A DNA stretch of 64,000 nt, taken from contig NZ_JAULSA010000010.1 in NCBI RefSeq assembly GCF_030518235.1, positions 144,921 to 208,920 of the forward strand, written 5' to 3'. A program made the translations under genes and the position numbers. Below are positions 58,307 through 64,000 of the stretch, piece after piece. The stretch comes from Saccharibacillus sp. CPCC 101409 (GTDB lineage Bacteria > Bacillota > Bacilli > Paenibacillales > Paenibacillaceae). Numbering within the stretch: position 1 is the stretch's first letter; each line of letters begins with the position of its first letter. The notes under the pieces are model-generated. The model was not told the DNA's origin, searched no databases, and worked only from the letters and a program-made list of their open reading frames with translations.

Positions 58307-59950
58307 TCAGAATATGCGCGCCGCTTCCCGCAAAATGCGTTTATGCGCGCTGGGCGAGCATTCCCGCCAGGGATCGGAAGACAGCAGATGCAGAAGGCCC
58401 GAACGGACGGCGGGCAGTTCCAGCCATCGTTTGCACTGCCGCACGGCTTCCCAGCCCGGCAGCGTTTCGTTTTCCTGGCAGACCATCAGCAGAATACGAT
58501 CCGCCCGCGCGGCTTCCAGCTCTTCGAGCGGAATCGGAACCCGGCTCCAATCGGCGGGACCGCGCAGCGCGGCCAGATGGATGCCCAGATCGCCGCTCAG
58601 CACATCCGCGGCCGAAGAATCGCCCGCCGAATAGAAGTGTCCGCGCCGGAAGCGCAGCAGCAGCGTGCGTTCGCCGAGACGGCGGCGGCCGATCGAACCG
58701 CCGATCGTCGACGCGGCTTCGGCATAGGAGTCCAGCCAGCTTTTCGCTTCGGCCTCGGCTTCTCCTCCAAGCGCGGCGGCTATATTCCGCAGCGAAGTCC
58801 GCCAGTCGTCGGACGAACGAATATAGCAAACGCGCGCAATCCGCTCAAGCCCGGCTTTCTCCTCCGCGGAGACGCGGTCCGAACAAACGATCAGCTCCGG
58901 ACGGCTGCGTTCGAGCCTGTCGAGATTGCCTTTCCAGTCCTGCCCGAGCTTGTAACCGTCCAGATGGACCGGAATATCGCCGCCGTAACGGCTGTGATAA
59001 TAGCCCGCCCATTTGGGATGCAGCGGCGCCGCATGCGGGACGATGCCGAGCGCCAGCAGATAGCCGGTCGAAGCCTGGCAGTAAGCCGCGATCCGCCGGG
59101 AACGGCTTTTGACGTAAGCGCTCGGCGTTACGCCGGTTTCTTTCTTGAAGCGGCGGCTAAAGTAAAACTCGTCGTTATAGCCCACCTGCTGGGCCACGTC
59201 GCGCATCCGCAGTCCGGGATTGGTCATCAGCCGTTTGGCGCGGCGAATACGCAGGCCCGTCATATATTCGACTACGCTTTTGCCGTAGCGCTTCTTGAAC
59301 AGATCGACGTAATAGTTACGGCTCAGCCCGGCCATTCCGGCCAACTGCTCAAGCTTGATCGGCTCGCGATAGTGCTCGTCGATAAATACTTTGGTTCTTT
59401 GCAGCAGAGCGAGGGAATCGCTTTCCGGCGTATCTTCGCAGGCGGCCAGTTCGCCCAGCAGCTCCAAAAAATCGGCGCCCGCTTTCATCCGATCCGCCGG
59501 ATTTGTTCCGTTCCAGCGCCGGTTCAGCGATTCGCAAAGCGCCTGCAGCCTTCCGGCGGGCAGGTACGCTTCGCCGGCATGGCGCCAGATCTCTTCCGAT
59601 ACCGCGTTCAGCCGCGCCGGATCGTTTTTCTCCTCGCGAAAAGCTTCGAAAGCGAGTACAAACATCTCGAATCCGTCCCGCGTTCCCGGCTCGATGCCGA
59701 ACGCCCGGTCCGGCGGACAGAGATGCAAACCGTTTGCGCGCAGCGGCACAAGGCCGTTCTCGCGCACCACGGTGCCTTCGCCCGAGGCGCACGCAATCAG
59801 CACGTACGAGGACGTGTTTCGCTGCGGCAGTCCCGCTTCCGGCTCGCAGGCGATCCGTTCCACGCTTCCGAGCCGGAACGTCAATTCAGCGGGATCGGCG
59901 GCGAAGCTTTCGTGCGACGGTACGGCTTCTGTTGTCCATGTCATGATCAT
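58307..59950 (-). CDS. AraC family regulator with siderophore-binding-protein domain (Btr-like)
   Basis: The 547-residue regulator has an N-terminal cupin-like part (SYVLIACASGEGTVVRENG), two AraC HTH motifs at about 205-300 (IKLEQLAGMAGLSRNYYVDLFKKRYGKSVVEY, MRDVAQQVGYNDEFYFSRRFKKETGVTPSAY) and a C-terminal domain like class III binding proteins (LALGIVPHAAPLHPKWAGYY, LDRLERSRPELIVCSDRVS). This is the layout of B. subtilis Btr, which senses ferric bacillibactin and activates feuABC. It lies between the uptake operon and the hydrolase gene. ATG at 59950 or 59944 are both possible. A Fur box overlaps its promoter. Confidence 0.93.
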   Translation of the reverse strand: MIMTWTTEAVPSHESFAADPAELTFRLGSVERIACEPEAGLPQRNTSSYVLIACASGEGTVVRENGLVPLRANGLHLCPPDRAFGIEPGTRDGFEMFVLAFEAFREEKNDPARLNAVSEEIWRHAGEAYLPAGRLQALCESLNRRWNGTNPADRMKAGADFLELLGELAACEDTPESDSLALLQRTKVFIDEHYREPIKLEQLAGMAGLSRNYYVDLFKKRYGKSVVEYMTGLRIRRAKRLMTNPGLRMRDVAQQVGYNDEFYFSRRFKKETGVTPSAYVKSRSRRIAAYCQASTGYLLALGIVPHAAPLHPKWAGYYHSRYGGDIPVHLDGYKLGQDWKGNLDRLERSRPELIVCSDRVSAEEKAGLERIARVCYIRSSDDWRTSLRNIAAALGGEAEAEAKSWLDSYAEAASTIGGSIGRRRLGERTLLLRFRRGHFYSAGDSSAADVLSGDLGIHLAALRGPADWSRVPIPLEELEAARADRILLMVCQENETLPGWEAVRQCKRWLELPAVRSGLLHLLSSDPWRECSPSAHKRILREAARIF

Positions 59951-60034
59951 TGTTCCTCCCCGATCGCCGAGTATGTTGATCGAAAAATCTTTTCCGCGGC
60001 CGGCTTTGAAGCCCGCCCGGCAGATTGTTTACTC

Positions 60035-60067
60035 TGCATATCCCAAATGATAACTATTCTCAATTGA
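60035..60067 (-). promoter_or_regulatory. Promoter of the Btr-like gene overlapped by a Fur box
   Basis: TTGAGA (60058-60063) and TATGCA (60035-60040) are spaced by 17 bases on the minus strand. GATAACTATTCTCAATTGA (60049-60067) matches 11 of 19 Fur-box positions, including most of the left half, and covers the -35 and spacer. The right half is weak. Confidence 0.6.
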
Positions 60068-60131
60068 ACCTGCTTTTACTGTACCCCGCAAAACCCGCTT
60101 CCGTCAACGCCTCGCAGATTTTTTTCGTGGA

Positions 60132-60189
60132 TCGTCCATTTTTCGGCTGAATATCGTCCATGTCGCTCGGCCCGCTGCGGCGATATACT
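60132..60189 (+). promoter_or_regulatory. Hydrolase promoter with the same 22-bp-period direct repeat
   Basis: ATCGTCCAT occurs at 60131-60139 and 60153-60161 (period 22), and TATACT (60184-60189) follows the second copy by 22 bases. Repeat sequence, period and distance to the -10 are the same as at the uptake promoter (58202-58260). The -35 position is weak (TGTCGC). A leader of about 100 bases with a GCCGGA-type hairpin precedes the gene. The 59951-60293 gap contains no other gene. Confidence 0.7.
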
Positions 60190-60293
60190 CGAAGTCACGG
60201 ACCGCGTTCGACGGCCGGATGTGTTCCGGCTCAAAGAACCCGTCCTGAGAATATCGATTTTTCCATCCAAAACGACAAACAGGAGGCTCCCCC

Positions 60294-61160
60294 TTGAATT
60301 CTTCCCACTCTTCACACTCTTCCGAGCATACGGAACCGGGCCGCTCCGCCAAAAAACGGCCGTCCGAAATCTCGCTGCCCGGCACCCGCCGCTTTGCGCT
60401 GCATTCCGCCGAAGGACGGCAGTATGAGATTCTGCTGTCCCTGCCGGAAAACGATCCGCCTCCGCAGGGCTATCCGGTCATTTATCTGCTCGACGGCCAC
60501 GCGCTGTTCGCCACCGTGTTCGAAGCCGAGCGCGCGCAGTCCAGACGCGCCGAAAAGACCGGCGTCGCTTCGTCGGTCATTGTCGGGATCGGTTATCCGT
60601 CGGGACTGCCTTTTTCGCCGGAGCGGCATTTCGATTACACACTGCCCGTACCCGTCGAGAATTTGCCGGCTTCGCGCGACGGACAGCCGTGGCCCGAACA
60701 CGGCGGCGCCGATCTGTTCCTGGAGTTTATCGAAACGGTGCTGAAGCCGCGCATCGAAAGCGAACTGCCGATCGACCGCGGACGGCAGACGCTGATGGGT
60801 CACTCGTTCGGCGGATTGTTTACGCTCCATACGCTGTTCACGCGTCCCGGCGCTTTCCGCACGTATATCGCCGGAAGCCCTTCGCTGCACTGGGCGCATC
60901 CGCAGATCGGGCTGGAGGAAGAAGCGTTTGGAGCCGCTCTTCAAGCCCGGTCCCGCACGCTGAATCTGCTGATTGCGCTCGGCGAGCTGGAAGACGACTC
61001 CAGATTTCGCATGGTCAACAACGGCCGTATGTTGGCCGAGCGGCTCGAAAAGCTGCGCGATTGCGGTTTGAACGTACAGTTCCGTTTGTTCGAAGGCGAG
61101 AACCACGGTTCCACACTGCCTTCGCTCGTCAGCCCGGCGCTGCGCATGGCGGTCCTTTGA
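60294..61160 (+). CDS. Alpha/beta hydrolase, probable siderophore esterase (YbbA/BesA/Fes-like)
   Basis: The 288-residue protein belongs to the esterase-D-like hydrolases that open trilactone siderophores in the cytosol to release iron. PVIYLLDGHALF, VGIGYPS, the nucleophile elbow GHSFGGLFTL (Ser172), a late acidic residue (LGELEDDSR) and ENHGS with the catalytic His are all present. TTG at 60294 has AGGAGG seven bases upstream. No signal peptide is seen. Its promoter carries the same repeat as the uptake operon, so both should respond to the Btr-like regulator. In B. subtilis the comparable gene ybbA is part of the feuABC transcript; here it is separate and divergent. Confidence 0.9.
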   Translation: MNSSHSSHSSEHTEPGRSAKKRPSEISLPGTRRFALHSAEGRQYEILLSLPENDPPPQGYPVIYLLDGHALFATVFEAERAQSRRAEKTGVASSVIVGIGYPSGLPFSPERHFDYTLPVPVENLPASRDGQPWPEHGGADLFLEFIETVLKPRIESELPIDRGRQTLMGHSFGGLFTLHTLFTRPGAFRTYIAGSPSLHWAHPQIGLEEEAFGAALQARSRTLNLLIALGELEDDSRFRMVNNGRMLAERLEKLRDCGLNVQFRLFEGENHGSTLPSLVSPALRMAVL

Positions 61161-61179
61161 CGTTTTTACCGCCCGGGTA

Positions 61180-62181
61180 TTAAGGCGCGACCTCGATGCT
61201 CGCTCCGTCCAGAATCTTCACGCCGTCGCCTTCGTAAGCGCGCAGGTCGTTCATCAGGTTCAGCAGCGCGCGGTCTTTGTGCTTCGCTTCCAGCATCACG
61301 TCGATCCGTTCGGACGTCCGCGCCGCCTGCCGCAGAAAATCGAGCAGCGGTCCCGCTTCCACGCCGTCGGCATGGCTGCGCCGGTCGCTGTCGCTTTTCG
61401 GACTGGATGCGTGCACTTTGGGCGGCAGCGTCTCCCCGTCCGGCACGTCCGCGCGGGACAATGGCGATTCCCACGTCTTCGCGACTTCGGGCCACCAGTC
61501 CGACGCCGGTTCGCCGGCGCTGTTGACCCAGTGATGATGAATATCCAGCACCATGGGCAGTCCGGTCCGCCGCGCGGTGTCCAGCGTTTCGCCCGTCGTA
61601 AACGTTTTGTCGTCGTTTTCCAGTGTCAGCCGGCATTGAATATCGGGATCGAGCTGCTCGAAATGTTCCACAAACCGATCGGCGGCTGACGGCTTGTCTC
61701 CATACGCGCCTCCGATATGGATATTGTTTTTCGAGCGCGCATCCAGTCCCATCGCTTTCAGCATCTTCACATGGTAGCGCAGATCCCGCACCGACGAGAC
61801 CAGCACTTCGGGCCGGGGCGTGCTGAGCACGGTATAGTGATCGGGATGAAAAGAAACTCGCAGATTGTGCTTGCGCACATATTCCCCGATCTCCGCAAAA
61901 GGTTCGGCCAGCGCGGCGAACGGGTCCCAACCCTGCAGGTCGGCATGCGTGGCGAGCGGAATCAATTTGGATGAAAAACGATACATTTGAATACCTTCGG
62001 CAACGTTATGACGCAGCAGCCGCAGCGTATTATGCAGATTGACGGATGCAATCCGTTCCAGCGCCCGCAGCCCTTCCTCCCGATCGGGAAGTTTGGCGAA
62101 CCGGGCCATCGTCATCGTTTTGGACGGCGACGAATCCGGGATTTCAAGCGACATAGCGACATATCCGAAACGTACGATCAT
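61180..62181 (-). CDS. uvsE: UV DNA damage endonuclease
   Basis: UvsE nicks DNA 5' of pyrimidine dimers and other lesions. The 333-residue TIM-barrel protein matches Bacillus UvsE: IVRFGYVAMSLEI at the N-terminus, NLHNTLRLLRHNVAEGIQMYRFSS-type region, LRVSFHPDHYTVLSTP, NNIHIGGAYGDK, RLTLENDDKTFT, MVLDIHHHWVN and DVMLEAKHKDRAL, with the metal-binding His, Glu and Asp residues in place. GGGAG lies nine bases before the ATG. It converges on the hydrolase gene with only 19 bases between stops and no clear shared terminator. Confidence 0.96.
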   Translation of the reverse strand: MIVRFGYVAMSLEIPDSSPSKTMTMARFAKLPDREEGLRALERIASVNLHNTLRLLRHNVAEGIQMYRFSSKLIPLATHADLQGWDPFAALAEPFAEIGEYVRKHNLRVSFHPDHYTVLSTPRPEVLVSSVRDLRYHVKMLKAMGLDARSKNNIHIGGAYGDKPSAADRFVEHFEQLDPDIQCRLTLENDDKTFTTGETLDTARRTGLPMVLDIHHHWVNSAGEPASDWWPEVAKTWESPLSRADVPDGETLPPKVHASSPKSDSDRRSHADGVEAGPLLDFLRQAARTSERIDVMLEAKHKDRALLNLMNDLRAYEGDGVKILDGASIEVAP

Positions 62182-62290
62182 GATGTAATACTCCCTCTCT
62201 TTCGGTTCTCCTTCAACACATACCGCAATCCGGCGCGCGGTAATCAGCTAGCGGAGCGAAAGAAAGTTTTCTCGATTAAAACACTAAAAA

Positions 62291-62338
62291 GAAAACAGGG
62301 CGTCCCCGCCATATTTGTGGCTTTCGGGGACGGCCCTG
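62291..62338 (-). terminator. Terminator of the large surface-protein gene
   Basis: CAGGGCcGTCCCCG and CGGGGACGCCCTG form a stem with a 16-base loop followed by TTTTCTTTTT on the minus strand. It lies 20 bases after the stop at 62359. Confidence 0.9.
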
Positions 62339-62358
62339 CTTTATGCTGCTGATGCTTT

Positions 62359-64000
62359 TTAATGCGGCACTTCCACCTGGAAATCGTCTTTGTACGACTT
62401 GTCGGCGTTGAAGAATACGATATCTCCATCTTTCAAAGAGAAGGCATTTCCCCACGAATCTTTTACGCTGCGCTTGAAGCCTTCCAGGCTCCACTGGTTC
62501 ATCAGCGGCGCGTTGATGTACTGCAAATGCGGATCTGCGAGGTCGCCGTTTTGGATGCTTTCGATATTGAAGTTCAAAATAATATAGCCGTCGCGCAGGA
62601 AAATCGGGTCGCGCTTGGTCAGTCCGCGGTGCGTCCGGCCGTATTCGGCCAGGTTGGTGCCTTTCGCCACCACATACGGATCGCCCGGCAGACTGTATTC
62701 CCCGTACCATTTCTGCACCGACGCGTTCGCCCGGGCGTAATCCACCGAAGCCGGCAGAACGCTTTTCGGTCCGATCAGCGTGCGGATCTGCTCGGGGAGC
62801 AGCAGCAGATCGAAACCGCCGACCGGCGTTTTGAGCTTGGTAAAGCGGCGGATATAGTCGCTGATGTACATCTCCCGGCTGACGCCGTTCATTTCCGCAA
62901 AGCCGTAATCGTGATCGTATTTGTACCGCGCCGTGTCGGTCAGCTCGATCTCCGGGACGTTGCGCAGCCGATCGTTCAGAATGACGTAGCGCTCCTGCGT
63001 ATCTTCCGGCGAACCGACCTGGATAAACGTTCGATGATCGTCGTTGTAATACAGATTGACCGGGGTTTTCGTTTTTCCGTCCCTGCTGACAAAGGTAAAG
63101 CTCGGTTTGACGCGGATTCCGTCCTGCTTGCCGAACATATTCCCTTTCGTTTTCAGGTCGAATTTGATGTGGTAGCCGGTCTTGACCGCAATATTCTTCA
63201 TTCCCTGGAGCGGATTGCTGCCCGGCAGGATCGGGAGCGTGAACGGAGCGGCGCTGCCGCGCGCATCGCCGTCGATGCCGAGCAGCCCGGTCCAGTAGGT
63301 ACTGCCGGTGTGCGTCGCGCTGCCTTCCATGGTGCGGAAAACACGTTCCCAATTGTAATCAGCGATATCGGTGATGTGGAAATCGTACAATCGGCCGATG
63401 ACTTCGACGTCCACCGTGTCGGTTGCGGCATGATTGTTCAGATCCAGGTTGGCATCCTGCTGATACGGCAGATTGTCCGGCGCGTTTTCGGCAATATTGC
63501 GGAAATAGACCGTGTAGTCGCCTTCGTCGACCCAGGCCGGCAGGAAGAACGTTGTGTCGAGCTGGTTCACCGGGATATCGATCCAGGTGTCTTTGGGATA
63601 GAACGTCGATTGGTCGGCGGTATACACATCGAACGGAAAGCGTACCTGCTTGGCTCGGAAGTATTTTGCATAATCGCGACTGCCGTAGCCTGGATAATTC
63701 GTATGCTGTCCGGCGGTTGGGACGGTGACGGTAAACGGTCGGTCCAGGATAAAGGCCATGCGGCCGGCATTCGGCTGCGTTTTCTGGTTGTGCGCCCGGT
63801 CATCGGCAGCAGAGGAGTAGTTGACGACCGGGGTGTGGACGGTGACGGGATTGATATCGTTGATCGGGTACGTTTCCCCATCATCCGCATTGACATTGCT
63901 GCTTAAAGCACTGTAAGTAATCGTTCCGCTGCTTGGTGCGCTCTGCCGATTGGTTTTGGTATTCGAGATCCTGTTGTTCGGACTGTAAAGGACATCCCGG
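62359..64000 (-). CDS. Large, probably extracellular protein, partial (N-terminus beyond window)
   Basis: The frame is open from the stop at 62359 through the right edge, about 547 codons, so the visible part is C-terminal; internal Met codons such as 63759 have no ribosome site. The sequence is rich in Asn, Thr, Tyr and Asp with alternating strands (PFTVTVPTAGQHTNYPGYG, FFLPAWVDEGDYTVYFRN, DTVDVEVIGRLYDFHITDIA), typical of secreted beta-sandwich proteins of Paenibacillus; it may contain a DUF5704-like module. The C-terminus (KDSWGNAFSLKDGDIVFFN) has no LPxTG or membrane anchor. A surface or matrix protein is the best guess; no catalytic motif is recognised. Confidence 0.75.
   Translation of the reverse strand, partial: RDVLYSPNNRISNTKTNRQSAPSSGTITYSALSSNVNADDGETYPINDINPVTVHTPVVNYSSAADDRAHNQKTQPNAGRMAFILDRPFTVTVPTAGQHTNYPGYGSRDYAKYFRAKQVRFPFDVYTADQSTFYPKDTWIDIPVNQLDTTFFLPAWVDEGDYTVYFRNIAENAPDNLPYQQDANLDLNNHAATDTVDVEVIGRLYDFHITDIADYNWERVFRTMEGSATHTGSTYWTGLLGIDGDARGSAAPFTLPILPGSNPLQGMKNIAVKTGYHIKFDLKTKGNMFGKQDGIRVKPSFTFVSRDGKTKTPVNLYYNDDHRTFIQVGSPEDTQERYVILNDRLRNVPEIELTDTARYKYDHDYGFAEMNGVSREMYISDYIRRFTKLKTPVGGFDLLLLPEQIRTLIGPKSVLPASVDYARANASVQKWYGEYSLPGDPYVVAKGTNLAEYGRTHRGLTKRDPIFLRDGYIILNFNIESIQNGDLADPHLQYINAPLMNQWSLEGFKRSVKDSWGNAFSLKDGDIVFFNADKSYKDDFQVEVPH

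Overview
The window (64 kb, GC-rich with AT-richer intergenic stretches) reads as chromosomal DNA of a Gram-positive spore-former relative, most likely Paenibacillaceae (Paenibacillus or Saccharibacillus type). This rests on AGGAGG-type ribosome sites with frequent TTG and GTG starts, a Bacillus-like AcsA, UPF0397/ECF transporter and DUF4181 proteins, PTS systems and many CUT1 sugar transporters and glycosidases. The genus is an inference. No tRNA, rRNA, CRISPR array, prophage or transposase was seen.

Layout. 1-2.5 kb: a truncated unknown gene and a frameshifted alpha-L-fucosidase. 2.6-4.7 kb: acsA with a candidate cre. 4.8-9.9 kb: two TTG-started secreted proteins, a DUF4181 membrane protein, a Bax-inhibitor-1 protein, a MerR/TipAS regulator with a 19-bp-spacer promoter, and an EEP-family hydrolase. 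9.9-14.0 kb: a heme-stress locus hssR-hssS-hrtB-hrtA with an HssR-type direct repeat before hrtB. 14.0-20.8 kb: a TIM-barrel isomerase, a GH43 arabinofuranosidase and a sugar ABC transporter with a divergent ArsR-type regulator. 20.9-25.5 kb: the MurNAc recycling operon murQ-murP-mupG-murR. 25.6-28.8 kb: ECF sigma, anti-sigma and a large membrane-anchored TPR protein. 29-31 kb: AraC regulator and divergent SDR reductase. 31.0-31.6 kb: a cluster of intergenic palindromes.

31.7-35 kb: RpiR regulator, nanE and a PTS EIICB, probably for N-acetylmannosamine. 35.1-38.4 kb: an ECF vitamin transporter (S, fused A-A and T components). 38.6-39.4 kb: CPBP protease. 39.6-45.1 kb: a tightly packed hscC / J-domain-TPR / DUF1266 / GNAT operon, an Hsp70 module also seen around hscC of E. 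coli. 45.2-50.3 kb: YdjM-like protein, ABC exporter, amino-acid antiporter and a SunI-like PH-domain protein behind a 102-bp palindrome. 50.4-53.5 kb: a ThuA plus two Gfo/Idh/MocA sugar operon. 53.8-54.8 kb: LysR regulator. 55.1-61.2 kb: an iron-siderophore uptake locus (binding protein, two FecCD permeases, Btr-like AraC/PBP regulator, trilactone-esterase-like hydrolase) in which two promoters share the same repeat geometry. 61.2-62.2 kb: uvsE. 62.4-64 kb: the C-terminal part of a large, probably extracellular protein.

Functionally the region mixes cell-wall sugar salvage (MurNAc, ManNAc), plant polysaccharide use (GH29, GH43, CUT1 transporter), metal and heme homeostasis (Fur/Btr-type and HssR-type control) and envelope stress. 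The strongest new observations are the shared ATCGTCYAT direct-repeat geometry at the siderophore promoters, the HssR-type repeat, the hscC/J/DUF1266/GNAT operon with a non-HPD J domain, the ECF sigma/TPR envelope operon, and the palindrome cluster at 31 kb.
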